Counted from the first letter of the stretch, positions 1-9,254 are shown. The stretch is 64,000 nt of DNA from Enterobacter sp. JUb54 (GCF_014298075.1 NZ_CP060418.1:310001-374000), one strand, 5' to 3'. Notes: generated from the sequence alone by a model not told the origin. Numbers and translations are program-made.

Positions 1-1
1 G

Positions 2-814
2 CCGCTGCTCTCGGCGGTTGGCGCGCTGCCGACGCTGCTGAGCGCCCAGGTGGCGTTCAACAAGCTCCATCGCTTCTCTCTGGCGCCGTACCGGGCCGAG
101 TTCCCGACGCCGCAGGCGCATCCTCACTGGCAGACCCTGGAGCTGCGCGACGTAAGCTTCCACTACCCGGACAACACTTTCGCGGTAGGGCCGATTAACC
201 TGACCCTTAAGCGCGGCGAACTGGTCTTTTTGATCGGCGGCAACGGCAGCGGAAAATCGACGCTGGCAATGCTGCTGACCGGGCTGTATCAGCCGGCCTC
301 CGGCGAGATCCTGCTCGATGGTCAGCCCCTGGTGGTCGATAAGCCGGAAGATTACCGCAAGCTTTTCTCGGCGGTGTTCACCGATGTCTGGCTGTTTGAC
401 CAGTTGCTGGGAGAGGGCGGCAACGCCGCTGACCCGGCGCTGGTAGCACAGTGGATGGCGCACCTGAAAATGACCCATAAGCTGACGCTGGATAACGGCA
501 AAATCGTCGATTTGAAGCTGTCGAAGGGGCAGAAAAAACGGGTGGCGCTGCTGCTGGCGCTGGCGGAAGAACGCGATATCATTCTGCTGGATGAGTGGGC
601 GGCGGATCAGGACCCGCATTTCCGCCGTGAGTTTTATCAGGTGCTGCTGCCGCTGATGCAGCAGATGGGGAAAACCATTTTTGCGATCAGCCATGACGAT
701 CATTACTTCCAGCATGCGGACCGCCTGCTGGAGATGCGCAGCGGCCAGCTGACGGAGCTGACCGGGGAAGAGCGCGAGCTGGCGACCCGTGATGCGGTGG
801 CCCGCACCGCCTGA
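2..814 (+). CDS. yojI: YojI ABC transporter ATP-binding/permease, 3' part
   Basis: C-terminal part of an ABC exporter; the 5' end lies before the window and the frame is open from base 2. The visible protein begins with the end of the membrane domain, then a full nucleotide-binding domain: Walker A GGNGSGKS, a degenerate signature LSKGQKKR, Walker B IILLDEWA and the switch histidine in ISHDD. E. coli YojI is a homodimeric exporter implicated in microcin J25 efflux, and this protein matches it closely up to the shared C-terminal DAVARTA. YojI lies next to mqo in E. coli too, but here two extra genes separate them. An ATG at 50 is internal and is not the start. Confidence 0.93.
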   Translation, partial: PLLSAVGALPTLLSAQVAFNKLHRFSLAPYRAEFPTPQAHPHWQTLELRDVSFHYPDNTFAVGPINLTLKRGELVFLIGGNGSGKSTLAMLLTGLYQPASGEILLDGQPLVVDKPEDYRKLFSAVFTDVWLFDQLLGEGGNAADPALVAQWMAHLKMTHKLTLDNGKIVDLKLSKGQKKRVALLLALAEERDIILLDEWAADQDPHFRREFYQVLLPLMQQMGKTIFAISHDDHYFQHADRLLEMRSGQLTELTGEERELATRDAVARTA

Positions 815-820
815 TTGCCT

Positions 821-856
821 GCGCCCCCTGGTCAACAGGGGGCGCGGTTGTTGATT
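821..856 (+). terminator. Hairpin after yojI
   Basis: A perfect 10-bp stem (821-830 with 836-845, loop GTCAA) lies seven bases after the yojI stop. It is followed by a loose T-rich run, so it is probably an intrinsic terminator with a weak tail. Confidence 0.65.
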
Positions 857-957
857 TTTCCGCCGGACGAACACCCCGACGGTTATTTTTTCTCCCTCCC
901 CGCGCTATGCTTATGGCACCTGGCCCGCCGCCTGTTCTTAAAAGGATTGCCTGACCG

Positions 958-2394
958 ATGTCCGTGTTGCATAAAAAAAGCGCCAGATTGCGTGATGAAG
1001 AGCGTGCTCGTCTTATCTGGCTGCTGACCACCGATAAAGCCGTCACCTCGGCGCTGACAGGCAAATTAACCCTCGCCGAACGCTACGACGACGGCACCCT
1101 CGCGGACGATCTGGCCGAAGTGGAAGTGCTGGTTTCCCACCTGCCGCCGCCAGACCTTGCCGATGCCCTGGAAGCATTGCCAAACGACGGGCGTAATGCG
1201 CTCTGGCAACTGGTCCGCAATGATAAACGCGGCGAGGTGCTGCTTGAGGCATCCGAGAACGTCTGGGGCGATCTCATCGATAAGATGAGCGACCACGAGC
1301 TGCTGGATGCCCTGCAAACCCTGGATATCGACGAACAGGTCTATCTGGTTCAGCACCTGCCGCGTAACCTGACCGGCCGCCTGCTGGCGACGATGCCGCC
1401 GGATAAACGCGCGCGCGTGCGTCAGATGATGCGCTATGCCGACAACACCGTCGGGGCGATCATGGAGTTCGAGGTGATCGTCGTGCGCCCGGAAATGACC
1501 CTGGCCGCGGTGCAGCGCTATCTGCGGCGGCTGGGAAAAATGCCGGAGAACACCGATAAGCTATTTGTCACCACCCGCAATAAGCTGCTGCTGGGCGAGC
1601 TGGAGCTGCAGACCATTCTGCTCAATGATGCGCAAAAGCGGGTAGGCGATGTCATGGAAGGGGATCCGGTGACCTTCCAGCCTCACGAAGCCGCGGAAAA
1701 AGTGGCGCGTACCTTCGAACGTGATGACTTGCTTAGCGCCGCGGTGATTGACGCGGACGGGAAGTTAATGGGCCGTCTGACCATCGATGAGATCGTTGAT
1801 GTGGTGTACGAAGAGACCGACAGCGATCTGCGTGGTATGGGCGGCCTGAGCAGCGAAGAGGACGTCTTCGCGCCGGTCAGCAAAGCGGTAAAAACCCGTT
1901 GGGCGTGGCTGGCGGTCAATCTGTGTACCGCCTTTATCGCCTCGCGGGTCATTGACGGCTTTGAACACACCATCTCACAGCTGGTGGCGCTTGCTTCCCT
2001 GATGCCGATCGTCGCCGGGATTGGCGGCAATACCGGTAATCAGACCATCACCATGATCGTCCGCGCGATGGCGCTACAGCACATTCAGCCCGGCAGCTTT
2101 TCGTTTTTGATTATGCGTGAAGTGGGCGTGGCGTTGATTAACGGTCTGGTGTGGGGCGGCATTATGGGGGGCATCACCTGGTGGCTGTATGACGACCCAC
2201 AGCTGGGCGGCGTGATGACCCTGGCAATGATGCTGAATCTGCTGATGGCGGCGATAATGGGGGTCATTATCCCGATGGTGATGGTCAAACTGGGACGCGA
2301 CCCGGCGGTCGGCTCCAGCGTGATGATCACCGCTATCACCGACACCGGCGGGTTCTTTATTTTTCTCGGTCTGGCGACGCTGTTTCTGATGTAA
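958..2394 (+). CDS. mgtE: MgtE-type magnesium transporter
   Basis: Mg2+ channel/transporter of the inner membrane, 478 residues, usual MgtE length. Order of domains: N-terminal helical MgtE_N domain (about 30-140), a CBS pair (about 150-285) with the typical VGDVMEGDPV and TIDEIVDVVYEE stretches, then a five-helix membrane domain from about 315 with the family signature PIVAGIGGNTGNQ. Known MgtE proteins gate on cytosolic Mg2+ bound between the N and CBS domains; several acidic residues there are consistent. ATG at 958 follows an AAAGGA ribosome site. E. coli K-12 lacks this gene between yojI and mqo. Its 3' end overlaps the convergent SulP gene by 38 bases. No riboswitch-like leader is evident in the 110 bases upstream. 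Confidence 0.93.
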   Translation: MSVLHKKSARLRDEERARLIWLLTTDKAVTSALTGKLTLAERYDDGTLADDLAEVEVLVSHLPPPDLADALEALPNDGRNALWQLVRNDKRGEVLLEASENVWGDLIDKMSDHELLDALQTLDIDEQVYLVQHLPRNLTGRLLATMPPDKRARVRQMMRYADNTVGAIMEFEVIVVRPEMTLAAVQRYLRRLGKMPENTDKLFVTTRNKLLLGELELQTILLNDAQKRVGDVMEGDPVTFQPHEAAEKVARTFERDDLLSAAVIDADGKLMGRLTIDEIVDVVYEETDSDLRGMGGLSSEEDVFAPVSKAVKTRWAWLAVNLCTAFIASRVIDGFEHTISQLVALASLMPIVAGIGGNTGNQTITMIVRAMALQHIQPGSFSFLIMREVGVALINGLVWGGIMGGITWWLYDDPQLGGVMTLAMMLNLLMAAIMGVIIPMVMVKLGRDPAVGSSVMITAITDTGGFFIFLGLATLFLM

Positions 2395-3604
2395 CCTGCG
2401 GCTTGTTGCGCCAGCGCCGTGGAATCAGCGCCATCGCTGCAAGCCCTGCCAGTACGCCAATCGCCAGATTGCTGGTCCCGACCGTCGCGCCGACGGTCAC
2501 CAGCATCACCAGCGTTTCTGGCCACGGATTTCGTGCCAGTTCCGCCGGGCGAAGGCTCTGCCAGCTGAAGGTTTTCGCCGCGACGATCACCATCACACCG
2601 GCCAGCACCACCATCGGAATTTTCGCCATCACTTCGCTCAGGGCGGTCACCAGCAACAGCAGCACCAGACCGGCGGCAATGGTAGAGACGCGGCTGCGCC
2701 CTTTGCCCATTTCGACGTTGACGATGGTCTGACCGATCATCGCGCAGCCGGCAATACCGCCATACATCCCTGCCAGTATATTGGCGATGCCCAGCCCGGT
2801 ACTCTCGCGCGCTTTGTTTGACGGGGTCTGGGTCAGGTCATCCACCAGTTTTGCCGTCAGCAGTGATTCCATCAGACCCACAAAGGCAATGCTCAGCGCA
2901 CAGGGCCAGATAATTTGCAGGGTATTCAGATCGAGCGGGACCAGCAGGGCGGTAAAGCCAGGCAGTCCGCCGCTCATGGACCCTTCGTCGCCAACGGTGG
3001 GCAGCAGCTGGCCGGTGGTGACGGTAAACAGGGTCAGCAGCACAATGGCGATCAGCGGCGAAGGGATGGCTTTTGTCAGGCGCGGCACCCACAGCACAAT
3101 CAGCAGCGTCAGAACGAACAGGCCGAGTATCAGCGGCTGCTTGCTCCAGAAATGCGGCACCTGGGCAAAGAAGATCAGGATCCCCAGCGCGTTGACGAAG
3201 CCGGTCATCACCGAATGCGGAATAAAGCGCATTAACCTCGCCATGCCGCACAGCCCAAACAAAATTTGAATAATACCAGCCAAAATGACAGCGGGCAGAA
3301 TATAGCCCACGCCGTGCTGGTGCACCATCGGCCCAATCACCAGCGCAACCGAACCGGCTGCTGCAGTAACCATCGCCGGTCTGCCGCCCAGTACCGACAT
3401 CGCCAGACACAGCACCACCGAGGCAATCAGGCTGACCTTCGGGTCAACGCCGGCGATGACGGAGAAGGAGATCACTTCCGGGATCAGGGCCAGCGCAGTG
3501 ATCACGCCTGCCAGGGTTTCCCGGGTCAGCAGCGCCGGTGAGCGTAATACGTGGCGAAGAGCGCCGGTTGCAGCGGAAGAGACGTGATTTGAGGCTTGAG
3601 GCAT
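2357..3604 (-). CDS. SulP-family anion permease lacking a STAS domain
   Basis: Membrane protein of 415 residues with 10 or more hydrophobic segments. It resembles the SulP (SLC26-like) transport domain: LAGVITALALIPEVISFS near the N terminus, GGRPAMVTAAAGSVA, and GLMESLL further on. SulP proteins carry sulfate, bicarbonate or other anions in symport or exchange. Usual bacterial members run to about 500-570 residues and end in a cytoplasmic STAS domain. This one stops shortly after the last membrane helix, with only about 20 polar residues. The substrate cannot be read from sequence. Convergent with mgtE, overlapping its last 38 bases, and divergent from mqo. No strong Shine-Dalgarno precedes the ATG at 3604, so the start is less certain than the family. 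Confidence 0.85.
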   Translation of the reverse strand: MPQASNHVSSAATGALRHVLRSPALLTRETLAGVITALALIPEVISFSVIAGVDPKVSLIASVVLCLAMSVLGGRPAMVTAAAGSVALVIGPMVHQHGVGYILPAVILAGIIQILFGLCGMARLMRFIPHSVMTGFVNALGILIFFAQVPHFWSKQPLILGLFVLTLLIVLWVPRLTKAIPSPLIAIVLLTLFTVTTGQLLPTVGDEGSMSGGLPGFTALLVPLDLNTLQIIWPCALSIAFVGLMESLLTAKLVDDLTQTPSNKARESTGLGIANILAGMYGGIAGCAMIGQTIVNVEMGKGRSRVSTIAAGLVLLLLVTALSEVMAKIPMVVLAGVMVIVAAKTFSWQSLRPAELARNPWPETLVMLVTVGATVGTSNLAIGVLAGLAAMALIPRRWRNKPQVTSETASPDREK

Positions 3605-3877
3605 AAGCGATTCGCAGGTTGGTCAGCGGCGGCGGCACAAGCCTGGGCTTGTGTGCGGTCTGTCACAAAACAGGGGATGATAGCGCGGGCGCGTCACTTA
3701 TACCAGTACAAAATATGATTTACCGTACACATTTATTAAACATTTTTATAACAGATCTCAAAACTCAACTTAAATTTTAAACAATATTTAATTTTTTGAT
3801 CTTCGGTGTTACCTTGATTCACGAAATCGTTTCACCTGCGCTAATTATAAAAGCGAGTAAAGTAAGGCTCAAATCCG

Positions 3878-5509
3878 ATGAAAAGAAAGATGGCCGTACC
3901 CAGCTCACCGGCGGTTGGTTCAAATACACCTCGGACCAACACCCGCCACGAGCAAGAGACGGATGTACTGTTGATTGGCGGCGGCATCATGAGCGCCACG
4001 TTGGGAACCTGGCTGCAGGAGCTTGAGCCGGACTGGTCTATTACCATGGTCGAGCAGATGTCCAGCGTCGCTGAAGAGAGCTCGAACGGCTGGAACAATG
4101 CGGGTACCGGCCATGCGGCGCTGATGGAGCTGAACTACACGCCACAAACCGCCAGTGGGATTAACATCGACAAAGCGGTCGATATCAACGAATCCTTCCA
4201 TATTTCTCGTCAGTTTTGGGCCCACCAGGTGACCCGCGGCATACTCAGTAAGCCGAAATCATTTATTAACAGCGTGCCGCACATGAGCTTTGTGTGGGGC
4301 GAAGATAATGTCAATTTCCTGCGCGCGCGTTACGCGGCGCTGCAGCAGAGCGAACTGTTCCGCGGTATTCGCTATTCTGAAGATCATCAGCAGGTCAAAG
4401 CCTGGGCGCCGCTGGTGATGGAAGGGCGCGATCCACAGCAAAAAGTGGCCGCCACCCGCACCGAAGTCGGGACCGACGTGAACTACGGGGAAATCACCCG
4501 TCAGCTGATTGCCGGGCTGCAGACGCACGACAACTTCTCCCTGCAGCTGGGTACCGTTGTGCGCCGCTTTAAGCGCAACGCCGATAAGAGCTGGACGGTG
4601 ACGCTGGCGGATGCCGACAATCGTCGTCAGAAGCGGGTGATTAAAGCCAAATTTATCTTTATCGGTGCCGGCGGTGCAGCGCTGACGCTGCTGCAGGAAA
4701 CCGGTATTCCTCAGGCGAAAGAGTATGCCGGCTTCCCGGTGGGCGGCCAGTTCCTGGTCTGCGAAAACCCGGAGGTGGTTAACCACCATCTGGCTAAAGT
4801 CTACGGTCAGGCAGAAGTCGGGGCGCCGCCGATGTCGGTGCCGCATATCGATACCCGTATCATCGATGGCAAGCGCGTCGTGCTGTTTGGACCGTTCGCT
4901 ACCTTCTCAACCCGCTTCCTGAAAAACGGTTCGCTGTGGGATCTGCTGGCATCAACCAACACCTCGAATATTCTGCCGATGCTCAACGTCGGTCTGGATA
5001 ACTTCGATCTGGTGAAATACCTGATTAGCCAGGTGATGCAGAAAGATAACGATCGCCACGAAGCGCTGCGTGAATACTACCCGGAAGCGCGCAAAGAGGA
5101 CTGGCGGTTGTGGCAGGCGGGTCAACGTGTGCAGATTATCAAACGTAACGGCAAGAAGGGCGTACTGCGTCTGGGCACCGAAGTGGTCAGCGATGATGAC
5201 GGTACCGTTGCTGCTCTGCTGGGGGCATCGCCTGGTGCATCTACCGCGGCGCCGATCATGCTGCAGTTGGTGGAGACGGTCTTTAAAGAGAAGGTTCAGT
5301 CGGCGGCATGGCAGGCTAAGCTGAAAGAGATTGTTCCGTCTTACGGCATGCGTCTGGATGGTAATCCGGCGGCGATTGAGCAGGCGCTGGCGTGGACCAG
5401 CGAAGTGTTACAGCTGCACTACGAGCCGGTGACGGTAGCCGACGAGGTGCCAGAGGCGACGCTGAAACCGCTGTCCGGCGATAAACCGATGGCGGATATC
5501 GCACTGTAA
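3878..5509 (+). CDS. mqo: Malate:quinone oxidoreductase
   Basis: Membrane-associated FAD enzyme that oxidises L-malate to oxaloacetate and passes electrons to quinone, bypassing NAD-dependent malate dehydrogenase. 543 residues against 548 in E. coli. The FAD dinucleotide fold begins [13 protein letters not shown] at about residue 28, and [23 protein letters not shown] is the conserved flavin-site region. The C terminus ends MADIAL, like E. coli (VADIAL). The first 25 residues are polar and poorly conserved. Upstream, 3605-3877 is an AT-rich promoter region shared with the divergent permease. The gene pairs convergently with eco through a shared terminator, as in E. coli. Confidence 0.97.
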   Translation: MKRKMAVPSSPAVGSNTPRTNTRHEQETDVLLIGGGIMSATLGTWLQELEPDWSITMVEQMSSVAEESSNGWNNAGTGHAALMELNYTPQTASGINIDKAVDINESFHISRQFWAHQVTRGILSKPKSFINSVPHMSFVWGEDNVNFLRARYAALQQSELFRGIRYSEDHQQVKAWAPLVMEGRDPQQKVAATRTEVGTDVNYGEITRQLIAGLQTHDNFSLQLGTVVRRFKRNADKSWTVTLADADNRRQKRVIKAKFIFIGAGGAALTLLQETGIPQAKEYAGFPVGGQFLVCENPEVVNHHLAKVYGQAEVGAPPMSVPHIDTRIIDGKRVVLFGPFATFSTRFLKNGSLWDLLASTNTSNILPMLNVGLDNFDLVKYLISQVMQKDNDRHEALREYYPEARKEDWRLWQAGQRVQIIKRNGKKGVLRLGTEVVSDDDGTVAALLGASPGASTAAPIMLQLVETVFKEKVQSAAWQAKLKEIVPSYGMRLDGNPAAIEQALAWTSEVLQLHYEPVTVADEVPEATLKPLSGDKPMADIAL

Positions 5510-5510
5510 G

Positions 5511-5545
5511 AAAAGCAACCCGGCGGCGCCTGCTGCCGGGTTTTT
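5511..5545. terminator. Bidirectional terminator between mqo and eco
   Basis: Stem AACCCGGC (5517-5524) pairs with GCCGGGTT (5535-5542). A T run follows on the + strand and an A run precedes it, so it can end both the mqo and the eco transcripts. Confidence 0.9.
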
Positions 5546-5556
5546 AGTGTCTGAGC

Positions 5557-6048
5557 TTAGCGCTCGACGGCATTACCGGTTGTTTCTTCTGCTTTCCAGA
5601 TCCGGTATTTCACTTCAACGTTCGCCGGGGTATAAACTACAATCGGCAGCTTGCTGTTGTAGCGCAGCATTGCAGCATCGCCTAATCCGGCAGTGATAAA
5701 TTTCTTCTCTTTCTTGCCATTCGGGCAGGCCATCATCGTCGAAATCGGTGAGGTTACTTTATCAAATACGTAGTAATCGTAGCCCCAGCCTTCCAGCGTT
5801 TTGCTTTCCAGCTGGCCGCCGAGACGATGGCGGTTACAGTCAACTTCCAGCGTCTGACCAATCATCAGCTCAACTTTATATGCCGATTCATCTGGCTGCT
5901 GCGGCAGCTGAATCACCTGACGCTTCATGCCTTGCTCTGCTTTCGGGTACGGCGCAACCTTTTCCAGCGGCTGCTCAGCGGCCAGCGCGCCGGTAGAAAC
6001 ACAGGCGATAGCCAGCAGGGAAACGGCAAGTGTAGAGATTTTTTTCAC
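5557..6048 (-). CDS. eco: Ecotin, periplasmic serine protease inhibitor
   Basis: Dimeric inhibitor of trypsin-, chymotrypsin- and elastase-like proteases, including host enzymes. 163 residues, as in E. coli (162). Residues 1-23 are a clear Sec signal peptide ending GALAA; the mature protein starts near [15 protein letters not shown]. The reactive-site loop STMMACP keeps the Met-Met P1-P1' pair that gives ecotin its broad range, and the two conserved cysteines (VDCNRH and ACPNG) that form the disulfide are present. Convergent with mqo; its promoter lies in the AT-rich 6049-6260. Confidence 0.97.
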   Translation of the reverse strand: MKKISTLAVSLLAIACVSTGALAAEQPLEKVAPYPKAEQGMKRQVIQLPQQPDESAYKVELMIGQTLEVDCNRHRLGGQLESKTLEGWGYDYYVFDKVTSPISTMMACPNGKKEKKFITAGLGDAAMLRYNSKLPIVVYTPANVEVKYRIWKAEETTGNAVER

Positions 6049-6266
6049 GATTCATGATCCTTTATCATCGAGTTTTAACGGCAGAAGATTAGCACTCTTT
6101 TGCTGACTGGTAAGAATTATTTACCAATGTTTTAATTGTACGTAGTTATATGTACTGATTTATAAGACTCTTCTGAATGTAGTTTCTGCCGTTGCGCCTG
6201 TTATGTGATTTAATCTGCTGGTGAGCATGTTTGGGCTCACCGGGGAGGCTAAACCTCCCCCCGAGA

Positions 6267-7376
6267 TTACTCCTCCCGGCTGATTTTTCCTTCTTCAATA
6301 AACTCTTCATCAAGCTCATCGGTGTTGCCGGCGTGTTCACGGCCTGACAGCAGGTTCCAGCAGGCGATAAACAGGGCGGCGATCAGCGGGCCAATCACAA
6401 AACCATTAATGCCATAAATCTCCATGCCGCCGAGGGTAGCGATCAGGATCAGATAGTCCGGCATTCTGGTGTCTTTACCCACCAACAGCGGACGCAGAAT
6501 ATTGTCGACCAGGCCGATGACAATCACGAAGAAACCGACAATGAAAGCACCTTGCCAGAGTTGGTCGGTGGCGAACAGGAAGATGGCTGCGGGAACCCAG
6601 ACGATGGCGGAGCCGACGGCCGGAATCAGCGACAGAAACGCCATGATCGCTCCCCACAAAATGCTGCCGTCGATACCGGCGACATAAAATGCGAACCCCC
6701 CCAGGATGCCCTGCGCAAGCGCCACCGCGGCGGTTCCCTTGACGGTTGCCCGTGATACGGCGGCAAACTTGGCAAACAGGTGATGCTTAACGTAGTTAGA
6801 CAGCGGCAGCGCTTCAAGGATCGTCAGGACCAGATAAGGGCCATCTTTGAGCAGGAAAAACAGCAGATACAGCATAATACCGAAGCTGATGGTAAAGCCG
6901 AAGGTCCCTTTACCAATCAAAAATGCGCTACCGGCGAGATACTGTCCCCCTTTAAGGACGGCGTCTGAGAGCTGGCTCTGTATCTGCTGGGCGCTGTCGA
7001 GATGATGCTCAGAGAGGAAACTTCTGGCCCAGCCGGGCAGATGGGCAATCAGATCTGCCACGACGGTCGGAAATCGGGTGTCATTATGCTGAAGTTGGGT
7101 ATACACCACGTTCAGCTCGATCGCCAGCGAGGAAATAATGATCGCCAGCGGGGTAAAGACAATCAGGCAAATGATGGCGACGGTCAGAAACGATGCCAGA
7201 CCGTTCCGCTCCCCGAGGCGGCTACGTATCTTGTTTTTTACCGGGTTGAAAATAACCGACAGGATCGCGGCCCATAAGATAGCCGAGTAATAAGGCGAGA
7301 GAACATCAAAAAAGGCGAGGCTAACCACAAGCAAAATCAGGATAAAAAATCCTTTCGTAAGCCCATTTACTCTCAT
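6267..7376 (-). CDS. AI-2E family inner-membrane transporter
   Basis: 369-residue polytopic membrane protein of the AI-2E (PerM/YdiK/TqsA) superfamily. Hydrophobic segments run from residue 10 onward, with a larger soluble insert near 90-140. The C-terminal third has the family's conserved stretch with GLVDNILRPLLVGKD and GLVGKDT-like spacing, followed by GINGFVIGPLIAALF. The tail is acidic. Members have been linked to autoinducer-2 export, ion antiport or general efflux, so the substrate is open. The start ATG at 7376 fits the family; the open frame extends upstream to 7706 but that part is not transporter-like. E. coli K-12 has no such gene beside eco. It is divergent from the toxin-antitoxin module. 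Confidence 0.85.
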   Translation of the reverse strand: MRVNGLTKGFFILILLVVSLAFFDVLSPYYSAILWAAILSVIFNPVKNKIRSRLGERNGLASFLTVAIICLIVFTPLAIIISSLAIELNVVYTQLQHNDTRFPTVVADLIAHLPGWARSFLSEHHLDSAQQIQSQLSDAVLKGGQYLAGSAFLIGKGTFGFTISFGIMLYLLFFLLKDGPYLVLTILEALPLSNYVKHHLFAKFAAVSRATVKGTAAVALAQGILGGFAFYVAGIDGSILWGAIMAFLSLIPAVGSAIVWVPAAIFLFATDQLWQGAFIVGFFVIVIGLVDNILRPLLVGKDTRMPDYLILIATLGGMEIYGINGFVIGPLIAALFIACWNLLSGREHAGNTDELDEEFIEEGKISREE

Positions 7377-7550
7377 AGTAATCGTCCAGATGGCAGGCAA
7401 GTACGAGGAATAATAGAAGTTATTCCTCGATTTACAATCGGTAAAGTCGGCATTTGTTCTTAATGCGCCAGGCGCGCCGCTGAACAGGCCAGTGCAGAGG
7501 TACAATTGCCCAGGTGCGGCGACAAATGCGTAAATTTTGTTCATCCAGGG

Positions 7551-7595
7551 TGACAATGCTATCTCGCGATATATAATGAATATAACCAATATATC
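7551..7595 (+). promoter_or_regulatory. Promoter and palindromic operator of the toxin-antitoxin module
   Basis: A perfect -10 TATAAT (7572-7577) follows a -35-like TGACAA (7551-7556), with a short 15-base spacer. The -10 lies inside a perfect inverted repeat, GATATAT (7568-7574) and ATATATC (7589-7595), arm centres 21 bases apart. A palindrome over the -10 is a usual place for an autoregulating antitoxin to bind; that role is inferred. Confidence 0.6.
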
Positions 7596-7613
7596 CATTT
7601 TGAGGAGGCGACG

Positions 7614-8315
7614 ATGGCAATGAAGGGGAATACCGCGCGCCGTAATGAATCCTTTTTTGACATTAAAACCGTCAACGGTGATGAGCTGCATACTCTGACA
7701 ACCCATGCCGATTCTGAGTATTTAGTCATTGATTTAGGAACCATCAGCGAACGTCATCGCGGTTTCGACGAAACGCTCAAAGTTGCGATGAACGCTGCAG
7801 TTAGTGCGGTTATCGCTTCCATGGGCATAGAGGCGCCAGGCGCGAGAGCACGAAAAGCCGCCGGTGCTGCGCCAAAACCTGTGGCGCCATCCGACGACAG
7901 GCAGAGGCGGGTGGAACGTAATGCGCTGCGTCGTGAAGAGCTGAATGCCCGCATTCTTGCGGATTCTGAATGGTTATCGGCAAAAGAGCTCTCGAATAAA
8001 GCGCAGTTCAAAAGCTCGAATCCCAGCGCCGGGCCGAATCGCTGGAAATCTGCGGGGCGGATATTTGCCGTTCAGCTTAACGGCAAAGATAAATACCCGG
8101 GATATGCGCTGGATGAAGGCTACCGCCCGGTACCCGTTGTTAAACAGGTTATCTCCTTATTTGGCGAGAAAAAAACGCCCTGGGGGCTGGCGATCTGGTT
8201 TGGTTCAGCCAACAGCTGGCTGGGGGGAAATAAGCCAAAAGATGTACTGAAAACTATGCCGGGTCAGGTGCTGCAGGCGGCACAGGCCGAACTGGATGGA
8301 GGAGGGCATGGCTAA
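7614..8315 (+). CDS. MbcA/ParS/Xre-type antitoxin, long form
   Basis: 233-residue protein directly upstream of and overlapping a RES-domain gene. Residues about 170-233 look like the MbcA/ParS (DUF2384) toxin-binding domain: VKQVISLFG, then PWGLAIWFGSANSWLGG, PKDVL, and a short C-terminal tail that in this family plugs the toxin active site. Residues about 112-168 (starting ADSEWLSAKELS) could be a helix-turn-helix-like DNA-binding part. Residues 1-72 are a separate domain of unknown type, joined by an Ala/Pro-rich linker (75-92) and a charged helix (93-112). Usual Xre partners of RES toxins are about 130-160 residues, so this is long. Start ATG at 7614 follows a GAGGAGG ribosome site; a second ATG is two codons on. 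The antitoxin assignment rests on the C-terminal resemblance and the partner gene. Confidence 0.75.
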   Translation: MAMKGNTARRNESFFDIKTVNGDELHTLTTHADSEYLVIDLGTISERHRGFDETLKVAMNAAVSAVIASMGIEAPGARARKAAGAAPKPVAPSDDRQRRVERNALRREELNARILADSEWLSAKELSNKAQFKSSNPSAGPNRWKSAGRIFAVQLNGKDKYPGYALDEGYRPVPVVKQVISLFGEKKTPWGLAIWFGSANSWLGGNKPKDVLKTMPGQVLQAAQAELDGGGHG

Positions 8316-8979
8316 TGCGGATGAGGACGAGCAGGTTGCACGGCAAGTACCTGCTCCAAAGGAAAATCTTACCGCTAATATTGAGACCTGGGTTGCCGGA
8401 AAGCCCATTTACAGGATTCACTCATCCGAATTTACGGCGACGCAATTTAATCCGGGCCTGGGAAAGGCTCGTTTTAGTCCAATGCGTAATGGGGTGCTGA
8501 CACTGTACGGCGGTGTCAGCACCGGCGTGGCGATTATGGAGACCGTTTTCCATGACTTACCCGCTGATTCTGCCGGGATTCCATTTGATTCAGGCAGGCT
8601 GGCGGGGAAGGTCCATTCAGTTATTAGGCCTGTGTTGGATCTGAACCTGGTCGATTTGAATCCTAAAACGCTACGGAAAATGGGGGTTAAGCGGTCTGAG
8701 CTTCTTGATTCTCCACCAGAGCAGTATGCCTTCACTCAGGAATATTCTTTAGCCATCTACCATGCTCACCCGGATGCTCATGGATTGCAGTGGTCATCCC
8801 GACAGCATGGTGACACTGCGCTGATGCTGTTTGGCGATCGGATAACCTCGGAGCAGCTGGAAGTGGAGATAGAGTCTGAATCTATTCTGGGCTCGGACTC
8901 GCTTTTGGATTTGATTGAGGCAGAGGCCGATCAGCTTGGCGTGGTGTTGATTGAGCCCTACGGCGGTGATGAACCGTAG
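8308..8979 (+). CDS. RES-domain toxin
   Basis: 223 residues counted from ATG 8308, which sits just behind a GGAGGAGG ribosome site and overlaps the antitoxin stop by eight bases (translational coupling). An in-frame ATG at 8296 is possible but less likely. The protein shows the RES pattern: Arg in YRIHSSEF (about 36), KARFSP (about 54-58), Glu in IMETVFHD (about 78) and Ser in QWSSRQHGD (about 163-164). RES toxins have an ADP-ribosyltransferase-like fold; studied members degrade NAD+ or modify PRPP synthetase, stopping growth until the antitoxin is restored. The acidic C-terminal tail continues past the domain. Which of the two activities applies cannot be told from sequence. Confidence 0.82.
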   Translation: MANADEDEQVARQVPAPKENLTANIETWVAGKPIYRIHSSEFTATQFNPGLGKARFSPMRNGVLTLYGGVSTGVAIMETVFHDLPADSAGIPFDSGRLAGKVHSVIRPVLDLNLVDLNPKTLRKMGVKRSELLDSPPEQYAFTQEYSLAIYHAHPDAHGLQWSSRQHGDTALMLFGDRITSEQLEVEIESESILGSDSLLDLIEAEADQLGVVLIEPYGGDEP

Positions 8980-9069
8980 GACCTGTAGCAGTCAAGGGGG
9001 GATAATGTGTCAGCTGGCAGTTGCTGTACTCAATTTCACCCCATTAACTCCGCGTACGAAAAACAGGCA

Positions 9070-9097
9070 TAAAAAAACCAGCCATAAGAGGCTGGTT
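9070..9097 (-). terminator. Terminator of proL
   Basis: On the minus strand AACCAGCC (complement of 9090-9097) and GGCTGGTT (complement of 9076-9083) form an 8-bp stem with a six-base loop, followed by a T run. It lies 14 bases past the tRNA 3' end. It would also stop any rightward read-through only weakly. Confidence 0.88.
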
Positions 9098-9110
9098 AAT
9101 CTGGGATTTT

Positions 9111-9187
9111 TGGTCGGCACGAGAGGATTTGAACCTCCGACCCCCGACACCCCATGACGGTGCGCTACCAGGCTGCGCTACGTGCCG
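9111..9187 (-). tRNA. proL: tRNA-Pro (GGG anticodon)
   Basis: 77-base tRNA read on the minus strand: 5' CGGCACG acceptor arm, D-arm with AGCCTGGTAGCGC, anticodon loop ATGGGGT (anticodon GGG, reading CCC), T-arm GGTTCAAATCC, 3' CGTGCCG followed by the discriminator A and encoded CCA. It is essentially the E. coli proL sequence and keeps its place next to yejM. Confidence 0.97.
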
Positions 9188-9225
9188 ACGCGATATCTAC
9201 AGATTGATGCTATAAAGCAGGAGCT

Positions 9226-9254
9226 ATCCTAGTGTGCTTATGCTTGCCAGTCAA
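9226..9254 (-). promoter_or_regulatory. Promoter of proL
   Basis: On the minus strand TTGACT (complement of 9249-9254) and TAGGAT (complement of 9226-9231) are separated by exactly 17 bases, about 40 bases before the tRNA. A near-consensus sigma-70 promoter. Confidence 0.85.

Noticed and set aside
815..1027. 70-codon open frame between yojI and mgtE
   Set aside because: Covers the yojI terminator and overlaps the mgtE start in another frame; no ribosome site.
7377..7706. N-terminal extension of the AI-2E permease frame
   Set aside because: The extra residues are not similar to the family, run into the toxin-antitoxin promoter, and a suitable ATG with the first membrane helix lies at 7376.
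8980..9187. Integration att site at proL
   Set aside because: I looked for a copy of the tRNA 3' end on either side of the module; none was found in the window, and there is no integrase gene.
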